Shown here piece after piece: positions 52,901 to 62,214 of a DNA stretch of 64,000 bases (position 1 is its first letter; every line of letters begins with the position of its first letter). The DNA is from Marininema halotolerans (GTDB lineage Bacteria; Bacillota; Bacilli; Thermoactinomycetales; DSM-45169). The stretch is from the NCBI RefSeq assembly GCF_900116235.1, contig NZ_FPAA01000002.1:248001-312000 (forward strand), in the 5' to 3' direction. Made by a program: the position numbers and the translations under genes. A model generated the notes under the pieces. It did no database searches, had not been told where the DNA came from, and worked only from the letters and a program-made list of their open reading frames with translations.

Positions 52901-54508
52901 TTAGTTATCCTTCTTGACGCGTATGGTGTCGGGTAGGGCAGGCGACCAAGGGAGCAGCTGATCGAATTGGCTCTCCTCATTGGTATCGATGTTCGGAAGC
53001 CTTTCAAATAAGTAGATCAGGTAAAGGAAGGGATTTAAGCGATTCTCCTTTGCTGTCTCCACCACGCTATAAATGATAGCGCTCGCCTGAGCACCCCGTG
53101 CGGTGTTGGCAAAGAGCCAATTCTTTCGACCGACCTCGAAGGGTTTGATGGAGCGCTCCCCTCGGTTATTATCGATTTCTAATCGCCCATCGGCTAAAAA
53201 GGCCGTTAATCGCTCCCACTGATTCCGACAGTATTTGATCGTTTGACCCAGGGCACTTTTGGGTAGGACTCTAGGTATTTGTGTGCGAAGCCAGGCTGAA
53301 AAAGCCCCCAGCACCGGCTGGCTGCATTCCAAGCGAATCCGGTAACGCTCGTCATCGGAGACATCCTTGGTGTCCCGTTCAATGGCAAAGAGTTGGTTGC
53401 AAAACTGGAGCCCTTCTTTCGCCGTCACCGATGAAGCGGCCGCCGAGTCGGGAAGCGCTTGAAGTGCCTCGCGAAATTTACGCCGAGCATGGGCCCAGCA
53501 CCCCACAAGGGTGACATCGGCTATGCCGTTGTACCCGGCATAGCCATCCACTTGGAGGTACCCTTTAAACCCTGACAAAAACGTGCGCGGATGTTTACTC
53601 GCCCGGGTTTGTCGGTAGTCATAAAGGACGACGGCAGCAGCTTCCTCTCTTCCTGTGCGGTAAAGCCAGAGGTAGGATGAGGCTCGAGCAGATCGCTCGT
53701 TTTCACGCAACACCTGCAGCGTCGTTTCATCGGCATGCAAGATGTCCCGTTTCAGAAGGTGATCACGCATCCGGTCATAGAAGAGATGGAGCCATGTGTG
53801 GGCTCCGTAAAGTATCCAGTTTGCTAACGTCTGCCGCGAAAGTGCTACTCCAAGGCGAGCAAATTGTTGCTCTTGCCGATAAAGAGGAAGACTGTCCACA
53901 TACTTTTGGCTCATGATGTACGCCATCGCTGAGGGCGAAGCCAAACTCTTGGGGTATACTGGTTTTGGCATCCGTGCAGTCACGATAGGAGTCTGTACAT
54001 CCGTTCGCTCACAGTGACGACAGGCGTACACATGTTGAACATGCTCGACTACTTTAACTTCAGCCGGGATCACCTTTAATTCCCGCCGCACTTCGGTGCT
54101 CATTTCATGCAGGGATTCTCCACAACACGAACAAGCCTGCTCCGCTTCGGATAAACGGTACTCTACCGTTTCCGTTGGCAGGCTTTCCAGTTTGGCTTCC
54201 CGCTGACCCGGTGTCTTCTTCCGGCGATAAGTGATCGTTTCCACCGTGGGCTCTGCTATCGCTGGATCGGCTTCCACTTCGGCTTCATTAAACAAATCCA
54301 GCTCCAGCTGGTCCGAATCACTTTTTTCGCTCGAAGTGCCAAACTGACGCTGTTTACTGAGGCGAAATTGCTCCTCAAACCACTTCAGTTTGGCTGCCAA
54401 TTCGATATTTTGCTGCTCAAGCGAGGTGTTCTGCTCTTCGAGCGATGCGCAGCGTTCTTGTAAATCCTCGATGGTGGTGGGTTGGGTCTTCGCCGTCGTT
54501 TTTCTCAT
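52901..54508 (-). CDS. tnpC: IS66 transposase TnpC
   Basis: 535 residues. N-terminal coiled coil ([27 protein letters not shown]), a zinc-finger-like CSCCGE plus CRHC, then the DDE domain: Asp in [12 protein letters not shown], Asp in [11 protein letters not shown] and Glu in [21 protein letters not shown]. It catalyses transposition. GC content looks higher than the flanking DNA. The gene is intact. Confidence 0.96.
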   Translation of the reverse strand: MRKTTAKTQPTTIEDLQERCASLEEQNTSLEQQNIELAAKLKWFEEQFRLSKQRQFGTSSEKSDSDQLELDLFNEAEVEADPAIAEPTVETITYRRKKTPGQREAKLESLPTETVEYRLSEAEQACSCCGESLHEMSTEVRRELKVIPAEVKVVEHVQHVYACRHCERTDVQTPIVTARMPKPVYPKSLASPSAMAYIMSQKYVDSLPLYRQEQQFARLGVALSRQTLANWILYGAHTWLHLFYDRMRDHLLKRDILHADETTLQVLRENERSARASSYLWLYRTGREEAAAVVLYDYRQTRASKHPRTFLSGFKGYLQVDGYAGYNGIADVTLVGCWAHARRKFREALQALPDSAAASSVTAKEGLQFCNQLFAIERDTKDVSDDERYRIRLECSQPVLGAFSAWLRTQIPRVLPKSALGQTIKYCRNQWERLTAFLADGRLEIDNNRGERSIKPFEVGRKNWLFANTARGAQASAIIYSVVETAKENRLNPFLYLIYLFERLPNIDTNEESQFDQLLPWSPALPDTIRVKKDN

Positions 54509-54563
54509 GCTTCGATTTTACAACAAACCACAACGTTTTGCCTTTGTTTTTAATGAAAACGTT

Positions 54564-54920
54564 TCATAGAATGGTGCGAGCATGGACCGCACGATGGGCT
54601 TGCCGTTGCTCTAGCGGAAGACCGTCCAATAGCCATCGCAATTGCCGGGAGCTAATTATCAGGGGCGTCGTCGCCCCCTCCTTTGGCCAAGAAAAGGTGC
54701 CTCGCTCTAAGCGCCGATAATGCAGCCAAAACCCATTGTGATCCCACTGGAGAATCTTCAGTTTGTCCCGCTTGCGATTACAGAAAACAAACAGACAAGG
54801 AGAGAAGGGATCCAGATTAAACCCTTCTTTCACCAGGACAGCTAAACTGTCGATGGACTTTCGTAAATCGGTACTCCCACAAGCCAAGTAGACGCGCTGG
54901 GCGCGGGTGTTAGTGAACAT
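54564..54920 (-). CDS. tnpB: IS66 accessory protein TnpB
   Basis: 118 residues: RVYLACGSTDLRKSIDSLA and FCNRKRDKLKILQWDHNGFWLHYRRLERG are the IS66 Orf2 signature. It is required for transposition by IS66 elements. It overlaps tnpA by 11 bases, suggesting coupled translation. Not related to the RNA-guided TnpB of IS200/IS605. Confidence 0.95.
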   Translation of the reverse strand: MFTNTRAQRVYLACGSTDLRKSIDSLAVLVKEGFNLDPFSPCLFVFCNRKRDKLKILQWDHNGFWLHYRRLERGTFSWPKEGATTPLIISSRQLRWLLDGLPLEQRQAHRAVHARTIL

Positions 54921-55215
54921 CGCTTAGTACCTTGACGACATCTGTGAGAAGGACCGGGTCAAAGCCAGACTCCACTTCGATTGTGGCTGCGCCCAGCCGA
55001 ATCGTCAGCGCGCCAGTTGCATGCTCACCTACTTCAATCGGCATCCATTGCGAGGAAAAGGCTGTCGCCTTAATCGATTCCGCTTTCTTGAGCCAATAAC
55101 GCAGTTGATGCTCTTTGATCTCGTGAACGGCACACCACGGGGGTACACTCTGCCCGCTTGCCTGAAAAGACGCAACACGTGCTTCCCATGCCTTTCTTTT
55201 CTCGGTTCGGGTCAA
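54910..55215 (-). CDS. tnpA: IS66 accessory protein TnpA
   Basis: 101 residues with a helix-turn-helix-like N-terminus: WEARVASFQASGQSVPPWCAVHEIKEHQLRYWLKK, typical of IS66 Orf1, which likely binds DNA. It is the first gene of the element, preceded by a hairpin-like sequence near 55220-55250. Confidence 0.92.
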   Translation of the reverse strand: MTRTEKRKAWEARVASFQASGQSVPPWCAVHEIKEHQLRYWLKKAESIKATAFSSQWMPIEVGEHATGALTIRLGAATIEVESGFDPVLLTDVVKVLSDVH

Positions 55216-55279
55216 AAGAAAAAACCTCCTCGACGTTTATTCTTGAGGAGATTATCTCATGGGATCGATTGGGGTAGAA

Positions 55280-55302
55280 GGTGGGCGATATTTGATGCTT
55301 AT
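55280..55302. repeat. IS66 terminal inverted repeat, right
   Basis: Reads GGTGGGCGATATTTGATG and ends CTTAT; imperfect complement of the left end. Confidence 0.82.
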
Positions 55303-55435
55303 GAGAAAAAGGGAAGACCTGGCGGCTCAACATTACAATTCGATGCACGTTAGATTGTAGCTCGTCATGCATCTCTGGCCAGTATTTCGCGATGAGATCC
55401 AATGCTTCTGTAAAAAGAGCATGCCCTCTTTCAAT
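55303..55435 (-). pseudogene. Gene remnant cut by IS66, possibly HExxH-type peptide hydroxylase-like
   Basis: About 44 codons in frame after a TAA (EALDLIAKYWPEMHDELQS, then HRIVMLSRQVFPFS), ending at the IS boundary. The pattern WPE...V.R.V resembles the middle part of HExxH-motif putative peptide-modifying proteins, as I remember them; this is weak. It lacks both a start and the metal motif. It may be a fragment of something else, or chance. Confidence 0.35.
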
Positions 55436-55600
55436 TTATTGAAGGTTGGTACAATTGCCAACGCATTCATAGTCAATTAAACTACCAAACGCCACAAACC
55501 TTTGAAGAGCAGTTTCTCAAGCACGCTACCGCTTAGACTTAACTTTTTACTGTCTCACTTATTGACTCAAGTCCATGTCATGGTGATTAGGCTAGGTATA

Positions 55601-55627
55601 AAACCCCTCCGAATGCTTGGAGGGGTT
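55601..55627 (+). terminator. Rho-independent terminator-like hairpin
   Basis: AAACCCCTCC, an 8-base loop, GGAGGGGTTT, located between IS66 and the MFS gene; can end the minus-strand operon (ATACCT T-poor) or a plus-strand transcript. Confidence 0.7.
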
Positions 55628-55706
55628 TGGCAAAACTCAGGTGTATCTGGGGCGAATATAAACAATGGACCGAATAACAGGAGTAAGACCAATTCCCTAA
55701 TTAGAT

Positions 55707-56951
55707 TTATTTAGAGACGGACAAATAAAACTTCCCTTTCTGCACTTGAAAAAGCCATGTCAATCCACAAAGCAGTGATACGACTCCACTGATCAATCCC
55801 ACAACTGGTAAACCAAATTGTTCGTAAGCATAGCCAGTTCCGAAGTAGGAAATTTGCATTATACCTACATAACTAGAATTATACAAGGCAAAGACCCTTC
55901 CACGAATCTCATCAGATGTCCCCACTTGTACCATATAAGTGCTTAAAGGAATGATAATTCCTCCACAAAATCTCATTAAAAATAAGAAGGCACTTCCATA
56001 GTAAAAGTCAGTGGATTGTGTTAATAGAAAAAACCACAGTGCTTGGAATGCATATGCTACTCCAAAACTGATCAAAGCCCTTTTAAAATTGGCTTTGATC
56101 AGTTTTGATACAAAATAAGTTCCCAACAAAATTCCTAACCCATCTATAGCATATAATAAACCAATACCTAGTCCACCCAAATGATAAACATTGTTACCTA
56201 AATAAGGAATTAAAATATAGTATCCTCCACCAACTAGTCCCCATGACAATCCAATCAAGATAATATAGCGAATCAAGGTGTTCTGTTTGGTTTCGACTAG
56301 GCCTTCTTTTAGTAGTTTTTTGTATGGTTGTTTCGAATCCTCAAATTCTCTTTTTTCTTGGTATTTTATCTTGTATATGTATAGAGATGACCATAGAAAC
56401 GATAGCGAGTTTATAACAAAACAAGTTATTGGACTGAATACAGATGACACTATTCCTCCTAAAATTGCTCCAATAATATTGACTGTTGCATTTGTAGCAG
56501 AAGAAAAAGCATTTGCCTCAGCCAAATCCTTACGGCCAACGATTAACGGTAGAAGTGTTTGTTTAGCAGGCTCAAACAAAACACTCATCACGCCAAATAA
56601 GAATGAACAAATATACAATACAAATATTGCTTTGTAGCTTATGGCCAAAATAAAACTTAATACAAGAAAAGCTCTAATGATGTCGGTAACAATCATGATC
56701 GTTTTCTTTGGCCACTTGTCAACGAGAGGGCTTAATATAGGTCCTAAAAAAACATAAGGTAAAGAACGACAAAGTAACAATATTCCAACTGCAGAAATTG
56801 AATTAGTTAGCATCAATACAGTTTGCATTAAAGCTACCTGATTAAACCAATCTCCCAATGTACTCCCCCACTGGGCGTACCAAAGATAACGGAAATATGA
56901 ATTTCTCCGCAATAGATCAAACTGCATCCACTTCACCATCCACATTATCAT
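55707..56951 (-). CDS. MFS transporter, probable product exporter
   Basis: 414 residues with about 12 membrane helices. WGSTLGDWFNQVALMQTV and GPILSPLVDKWPKKTIMIVTDIIRA are typical of the drug-efflux-like MFS (enterobactin exporter/macrolide efflux) group. It is the last gene of the AT-rich operon, 4 bases after the peptidase stop. It probably exports the operon's product or confers resistance. The start is ambiguous: ATG 56951 or an internal ATG eight codons later. Confidence 0.88.
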   Translation of the reverse strand: MIMWMVKWMQFDLLRRNSYFRYLWYAQWGSTLGDWFNQVALMQTVLMLTNSISAVGILLLCRSLPYVFLGPILSPLVDKWPKKTIMIVTDIIRAFLVLSFILAISYKAIFVLYICSFLFGVMSVLFEPAKQTLLPLIVGRKDLAEANAFSSATNATVNIIGAILGGIVSSVFSPITCFVINSLSFLWSSLYIYKIKYQEKREFEDSKQPYKKLLKEGLVETKQNTLIRYIILIGLSWGLVGGGYYILIPYLGNNVYHLGGLGIGLLYAIDGLGILLGTYFVSKLIKANFKRALISFGVAYAFQALWFFLLTQSTDFYYGSAFLFLMRFCGGIIIPLSTYMVQVGTSDEIRGRVFALYNSSYVGIMQISYFGTGYAYEQFGLPVVGLISGVVSLLCGLTWLFQVQKGKFYLSVSK

Positions 56952-56955
56952 ATTT

Positions 56956-58749
56956 TTACTCGGTTAATTCTAGGAAATCATCAATATCTTTCTTAATTAG
57001 ATCAATACCGCTTTGCCAAAATTCAGGAGAAGTCAGATCCACGTTTAAGTATTTCTGTGCAAGTTTTTCTGCCTGCATGTTACCTGTATCCTGTAATAGA
57101 TTCACGTATTTATTGAAAAAAGTAAATCCATCATCCATAGATCTCTTATACAGACCTGTACTAAACAGATATCCAAATGTATATGGAAAGTTATAAAATG
57201 GAACTTGTGTAATATAATAGTGATGTCTAGATGCCCAAAGCCATGGATGATACTCAGAAAGAGAATCACTAAACGCCTCTTGTTGAGCCTGTACCGTTAA
57301 TTCCTTCAACCGTTTCACACTAACAAATCCCATTTTCCTCTCGTTGTAAAATCTTGTCTCAAAGAGGAATCGAGCTTGCATTCCGATCAAGGAGGACACT
57401 GCTTGTCTTATTTTCTCTTCTAATAGTAAAGTTTTTTGCTTACTAGTCGCTTCGGCAATTGCAGCATCAGAAACAATAAGTTCCGTAAACGTTGAAGCTG
57501 TCTCAGCTAAACTCATCCCACAACTTTGTACCAATTTGGGTAAATTACGCATAACATATTGATGATATGCATGTCCTAGTTCATGGGCGAGCATACTCAC
57601 CACGGATGAGGTACCCGAAAAAGTTGTGAAAATACGTGATTGCTTACTATCAGGGAAATAAGTACAAAAAGCTCCGCCACGTTTTTCAGGTCTATTCTCT
57701 GCTTCAATCCAACGTTCTTTAAATGCCTCTTTAGCAAAATCTGCTAATTCTGGGTCAAAACGCTGAAGTCTATATAACAAAGTACTTACAGCTTCATCAT
57801 AAGTTATTGAAATTTCTTTTTTGCTTATTGGTGCGTATACATCAGACCAAGTCAGCTTTTTTACCCCAAGTAACTCGGCTTTACGCTCTAAAAATTTGAG
57901 TAAACTCTCTTTATTTTGATCGATAACTTCCCACATCGTAAAAAGAGTTTCCTCCGATATTCTATTATTATCTAACGGTTCTTTGAGTGGGGAATCCCAT
58001 CCCCGGTGCCTATATAAACTAAGTCGAAACCCACTTAAGTGATTGAGGATAGACGCAATGAGATCCTCTTCTCTCTGCCAAGCATCATTTAGTGAATGGA
58101 ACACTTCTTGTCGGATGGTACGATCAGTGCTATCTAATTTATTCATTGCTTGTCCAACAGATAATTGATGTGTCCTTCTATCCTCTGAAAATGGAATGGT
58201 TATTCGACTAACGATTGAACTATACATATCCCCCCAAGCGTGATAACCATCAATAGCTAAGTCACTAGCCAAGTTTTCACTTTCCAACGTTAACAGTTCT
58301 GACATTCGTTGTCTTCTCTCTTCAAGTGGAAACGAAATTGATGAAAATTTAGTGCTATCAAGCATATTCCTCCATTCATATTCATTCATCTGAAAAAATA
58401 TCTGATCCAACTTTTTCAACACAGCACTATACATTGTTTCAATAATTGACAAACGTCCAATTAGACCCTGTGCTCCCATATCTCTCATATTCTGAGCTGT
58501 CAAACAACTGATAAATGATTCCGCTTCTCCTAGCCGACATAAGAGATCTTGCCATCTATCAAGAATATCCTTCCATATACTAAGTTCCTTTAGAGAATGC
58601 TGTCCAATAGTGTTTATAAGATCATCAAATTTCTTAATATCCCTTTCAAGGGACTCTATATAATTCTGAAACTCAGAGGAAGAACTTCCACCTGCAAAAA
58701 GGACATCTAGATCCCATTTTAAACTGTAATCTTGTATTTGATTATTCAT
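56956..58749 (-). CDS. M3 family metallopeptidase (oligoendopeptidase F-like)
   Basis: 597 residues from ATG 58749 (MNNQIQDYSLKWDLDVLF), preceded by AGGTAAAGG; the longer reading is less likely. Zinc site HELGHAYHQYV (HExxH), with the third ligand Glu in SLAETASTFTELIV. PepF-like enzymes are cytoplasmic oligopeptidases. In an operon with synthetase-like and export genes it might trim a precursor, act in self-protection, or release amino acids. Its operon location is unusual. Confidence 0.9.
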   Translation of the reverse strand: MNNQIQDYSLKWDLDVLFAGGSSSSEFQNYIESLERDIKKFDDLINTIGQHSLKELSIWKDILDRWQDLLCRLGEAESFISCLTAQNMRDMGAQGLIGRLSIIETMYSAVLKKLDQIFFQMNEYEWRNMLDSTKFSSISFPLEERRQRMSELLTLESENLASDLAIDGYHAWGDMYSSIVSRITIPFSEDRRTHQLSVGQAMNKLDSTDRTIRQEVFHSLNDAWQREEDLIASILNHLSGFRLSLYRHRGWDSPLKEPLDNNRISEETLFTMWEVIDQNKESLLKFLERKAELLGVKKLTWSDVYAPISKKEISITYDEAVSTLLYRLQRFDPELADFAKEAFKERWIEAENRPEKRGGAFCTYFPDSKQSRIFTTFSGTSSVVSMLAHELGHAYHQYVMRNLPKLVQSCGMSLAETASTFTELIVSDAAIAEATSKQKTLLLEEKIRQAVSSLIGMQARFLFETRFYNERKMGFVSVKRLKELTVQAQQEAFSDSLSEYHPWLWASRHHYYITQVPFYNFPYTFGYLFSTGLYKRSMDDGFTFFNKYVNLLQDTGNMQAEKLAQKYLNVDLTSPEFWQSGIDLIKKDIDDFLELTE

Positions 58750-58834
58750 ACCTTTACCTACTCTCTTGATAGTTAACAAATATATCACATGAATATGGTA
58801 ATATAGCGATATTATGTTTTATCAATTTAATAAT

Positions 58835-60151
58835 CTAATTGAAATTGACAGGGTGACCCATTGCATCCCCTACCATCTGTCCATCACTGTAAATTGTTTT
58901 TCCACGGAGCATTGTTTTTACTACGAGTCCACGGAAATACATATTTTCATATGGGGACCACCCACATTTAGAGTAAAGAACTTCAGAAGATAATTTCCAT
59001 TTTTTATTATAATCGAAAAATGTAAGATCCGCATGATAGCCTAAAGCTATTTTCCCTTTATTGGCGATCCGAAAGAGATAGCTTGGATTCTCCCCTAATA
59101 ATTTTGCTATCAAGCTACATGTCCGAGTAACATCTTTAGTTCGCTGAAACAATTCTGTATAAACCATGGGTAATAGCTCCTGTACTCCAGGCATCCCTGC
59201 AGGTGGTATATCTGATTTTTTTTCTTTAATTGTATGAGGAGCATGATCTGAACTTACATATTGTATATCTCCTTTGATCAATGATTTCCACATATACTCA
59301 ACATCTTTTTTCTCTCTTAGTGGCGGCCTCAATTTTAATAATTCTCCGAGTTTCATATAATCGTTATGAGTAAAAGCTAAATGGGGATGGATTACTTCAT
59401 ATGTAATAGGGATATTTTCGTTTTTAGCTTTAAATAACAATTGTAATTCCTCTATTGTCGACACATGCAGTACATGAATCGCACATTTTGTTTTCTTAGC
59501 TATACGTATCAACATTTGTACAGCTGCTACTGCGGCAGCTCGATTTTCATAAATAGGTATTGAACTCCCTTGAATTAACGGCTGATACTCAGCATGAACC
59601 GTTAGCATTATACCTTTTTCCGCAAGAATTTCAGCTGCACTGGTCAAATACTCTTCATCATATACCGTGTGATGGGCAGTTTCATGTCCTGCCATGAAAA
59701 CTTTTACAGAGGCCACAGATTTCGAAGAAATGCTATCCTTGATAAAAGGAAGATTACGGTTAGTAAGTAAAAAATGAAAACCGAAATCTACATAAGAACT
59801 GCCCGTCACTTTGGCAATCTTTTCACTAATCTGTTGTGGATACTCTAATGGCGGTCGAGTGTTAGGCATATCTAATATCGTTGTCACTCCTCCTGCAGCA
59901 GCCGCTTGAGTACCATGAAAATAATCTTCTTTATGTTCCAGTCCTGGAGTTCGAAAATGAACATGTGTATCAATTAAACCGGGGAAAATTGCTAAACCCT
60001 CTGCGTTATACTCCCATTCATACAAAACGTTAGGTTTTTCGTCACCTATATAAGTTATATATCCATCCTTTATACCTATATAGGAATTGTGTAAGGGCTC
60101 AGGCAAAAAGGCAGTTCCACCGAAAATAAGACCATCCCAATGTTTACTCAT
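58835..60151 (-). CDS. Dihydroorotase/allantoinase-like amidohydrolase
   Basis: 438 residues of the cyclic amidohydrolase superfamily. HxH in DTHVHFRTPG, probable carboxylated Lys in SVKVFMAGHE, His in TVHAEYQ and LHVST, and Asp in SSDHAPH form the two-metal site, so it should be active. It makes or opens a cyclic amide or ureide (dihydroorotate, hydantoin or allantoin type). Placement with an amidotransferase, not pyrimidine or purine genes, suggests a dedicated cyclisation or ring-opening step. Start ATG 60151 follows GGAGG and overlaps the preceding gene by 8 bases. Confidence 0.9.
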   Translation of the reverse strand: MSKHWDGLIFGGTAFLPEPLHNSYIGIKDGYITYIGDEKPNVLYEWEYNAEGLAIFPGLIDTHVHFRTPGLEHKEDYFHGTQAAAAGGVTTILDMPNTRPPLEYPQQISEKIAKVTGSSYVDFGFHFLLTNRNLPFIKDSISSKSVASVKVFMAGHETAHHTVYDEEYLTSAAEILAEKGIMLTVHAEYQPLIQGSSIPIYENRAAAVAAVQMLIRIAKKTKCAIHVLHVSTIEELQLLFKAKNENIPITYEVIHPHLAFTHNDYMKLGELLKLRPPLREKKDVEYMWKSLIKGDIQYVSSDHAPHTIKEKKSDIPPAGMPGVQELLPMVYTELFQRTKDVTRTCSLIAKLLGENPSYLFRIANKGKIALGYHADLTFFDYNKKWKLSSEVLYSKCGWSPYENMYFRGLVVKTMLRGKTIYSDGQMVGDAMGHPVNFN

Positions 60152-61250
60152 TATTTCCTCCTAACCAAGAAGACGCTATAAATTCTTTACATAACTCTGT
60201 AGTAGGGCCCATGATACCGATCGCCATTGCATCTCTAACCAATTTTTCTATTTTGTGACCCCTTACATATCCTTGTGCTCCACAAAGTTGGAGAACCTCA
60301 TTCGTCACTTCTTTACATAGTTGTGCTGCCCAAAGCTTAGATTGCATGGTTAATAGTGAAGCACGCGGATTCCGTTGATCTGCAAGATTTGCAGCCTCCA
60401 AAATCAACAATTCAAGTCCCTGGATTCGTGCATAGAAGTCAGCCAATATGAAGCGCGTATTCTGAAAACCCCATATTTTAGGCTTATTCTTAATTTCCTC
60501 CCGCAAAATATCCAGAGCATTTTGTGCAATTCCTAAACCAATTATCCCAGGATGAATTGCACTGGCTCGATTGATCTCCATCATTTCTCTTCCGCGCCCT
60601 ATTCCTCCAAGTATACGATCAGGATAAATCAAACAGTTATCACAAATAATTTCACGAGTGGAGGTCGAACGTAGTCCCAAACCATCCCAATCGGCTCCAA
60701 ATAAAACCCCATTGTCATCCTTGCAAAGTAAGACAAAAGTTAATTCCTCTCCAGAATTATTCCCAGTTCTAACTAGCACGGTATACAAAGAGGAGAACCC
60801 AGCACCAGTACAGAAGGCTTTGCTCCCATCCAAAACTAATTTACCTTCTTTCCATTTTGCCTTTGTATTTAGTTCTGACTTATCTGCACCCGCCTTCAGT
60901 TCACTCCAAGAAGAGGATGCCACCCATTCATTAGCCAATAGTGGTAACCATTTTTCTTTCTGTTCAGAGGTACCAAAATCCAATAATCGCTTTACTACTT
61001 GATTATGAAACATATAAATTGTTGCTAATGAAGGGCAGTCCTTTGCTAGTACAAGGGCGATTTTCGTCATCTCAAGGATATTTCCCCCTTTCCCTCCCCA
61101 TTTTTTAGGAATTAATACCCCCATAAGCCCTTTTCTGAGAAGCGTTTGAATACTCATTTCGGGATAGCTACCTGCCTTTTCAGAAATTATAGCCTCCCTG
61201 CGAATTAAATCGCTTGGTATCCCCCAATTCTGTTTTTCTTGTAGATTCAT
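60144..61250 (-). CDS. Acyl-CoA dehydrogenase-fold flavoprotein lacking the usual catalytic Glu
   Basis: 368 residues. Family regions: WSELKAGADKSELNTK, GLGLRSTSTREI, AQNALDILREEI and CGAQGYVRGHKIEKLVRDAMA. Where typical members carry IYEGT with the proton-abstracting Glu, this protein has IMGPTTEL, so the base is replaced by Gly. It may act as flavin oxidase or monooxygenase-like enzyme, or use another base. The start overlaps the PrpF-like stop (ATGA). The two dehydrogenases in the NRPS-PKS cluster retain the Glu. Confidence 0.86.
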   Translation of the reverse strand: MNLQEKQNWGIPSDLIRREAIISEKAGSYPEMSIQTLLRKGLMGVLIPKKWGGKGGNILEMTKIALVLAKDCPSLATIYMFHNQVVKRLLDFGTSEQKEKWLPLLANEWVASSSWSELKAGADKSELNTKAKWKEGKLVLDGSKAFCTGAGFSSLYTVLVRTGNNSGEELTFVLLCKDDNGVLFGADWDGLGLRSTSTREIICDNCLIYPDRILGGIGRGREMMEINRASAIHPGIIGLGIAQNALDILREEIKNKPKIWGFQNTRFILADFYARIQGLELLILEAANLADQRNPRASLLTMQSKLWAAQLCKEVTNEVLQLCGAQGYVRGHKIEKLVRDAMAIGIMGPTTELCKEFIASSWLGGNNE

Positions 61251-62212
61251 GGCACATTGACTCCCCCAATTTTATATCCTTCTTGTAATATACTTACAGA
61301 TTCTAATTTTCCTCCTTTCACATGCCCAGTAGCCTGTATCGTTCCCCCTGGAATCTCTATGAAATAAGGAAGTGAAGGCGTCATAGTCTTCCCAACCTGA
61401 GTCATAAGTGTACCATTCGTATATAATCCAGCAATTAAATTAGTCACACCTGTTAATGCAAATCTACCATGCCAACTAGGTACAGTAATCATTCTAGTTC
61501 GTATATGATTAAACTTACACACTGGTTTATCAACAACAGCTACCTTAGGAAATACAGAGTGGCAGTTAATTCCTAACTCTCTCTGGACTATTGATCTAAT
61601 CCGCATCAATAAGGAATATTCCCTATGACTCCATTCAAATAAATCCAGTGGAGACAAGTCACCCGCACGTAGCCAAATATATGGGTTTCCTGCATTTACA
61701 GCAGTTACTTTATAATCCATATCTCCATCTTTTATTTGCAAAATCGGTTTATTCGTACTCAATAAATTCTCATTAATAGTTCGTACAGGTTCTTTAAATG
61801 AGATCTGCACCCTATGCTGGTTAGAATATCTGCCTAAGTAGGTTATTTCTACAACTTTCCCAGTATTTAATGATGTAAATTTTGCAAGCTTATCAATATC
61901 ACCTCTATCTCGCAAGAATAAGTAAGAAGCAACTAAAGCATTGCCACAATCGCCGCTTTCGTCAATAAGATCAAATTCCGGAACATATTGAGTAAACTTG
62001 ACAATATAATGGTTTTTATCTTTGATTGAATGAATAAATATTAATTTATTAGTGGGTTTATTAATCAAACTACTTTCTAAATACACTTTCCGGGCTATTT
62101 CCAATGGAGAAAGCCCTTCATGGATAATTTCATACTCAGGAATAATAACCGCAATTCGAGTAACCCCACTGATATAAATGGGAACAAACGTACTTTGTTT
62201 ATAAATCAACAT
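61247..62212 (-). CDS. PrpF/DapF-fold isomerase (PrpF-like)
   Basis: 321 residues of diaminopimelate-epimerase fold. The first-domain motif is DESGDCGNALVASYLF with a likely catalytic cysteine; VTAVNAGNPYIWL and the C-terminal IEIPGGTIQATGHVKGG fit PrpF-type proteins, which isomerise 2-methylaconitate or related unsaturated tricarboxylates. It lies 2 bases after the asnB-like gene. In this operon it may epimerise an alpha-carbon or shift a double bond. The family is likely; the substrate is unknown. Confidence 0.8.
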   Translation of the reverse strand: MLIYKQSTFVPIYISGVTRIAVIIPEYEIIHEGLSPLEIARKVYLESSLINKPTNKLIFIHSIKDKNHYIVKFTQYVPEFDLIDESGDCGNALVASYLFLRDRGDIDKLAKFTSLNTGKVVEITYLGRYSNQHRVQISFKEPVRTINENLLSTNKPILQIKDGDMDYKVTAVNAGNPYIWLRAGDLSPLDLFEWSHREYSLLMRIRSIVQRELGINCHSVFPKVAVVDKPVCKFNHIRTRMITVPSWHGRFALTGVTNLIAGLYTNGTLMTQVGKTMTPSLPYFIEIPGGTIQATGHVKGGKLESVSILQEGYKIGGVNVP

Positions 62213-62214
62213 AA

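Larger units (their letters stand above)
52849..55302 (-). mobile_element. IS66 family insertion sequence, complete
   Basis: About 2454 bp with tnpA, tnpB and tnpC in the standard IS66 order on the minus strand and imperfect 23-bp terminal inverted repeats beginning GTAAGCG-type. All three reading frames look intact. The flanks (CAGTGTTT on the left, GAGAAAAA on the right) do not form the 8-bp duplication usual for the family, so the element or its flanks have been rearranged since insertion. Confidence 0.93.

Noticed and set aside
54564-54920. RNA-guided TnpB nuclease
   Set aside because: The 118-residue protein is the IS66 accessory TnpB, unrelated to IS200/IS605 TnpB.
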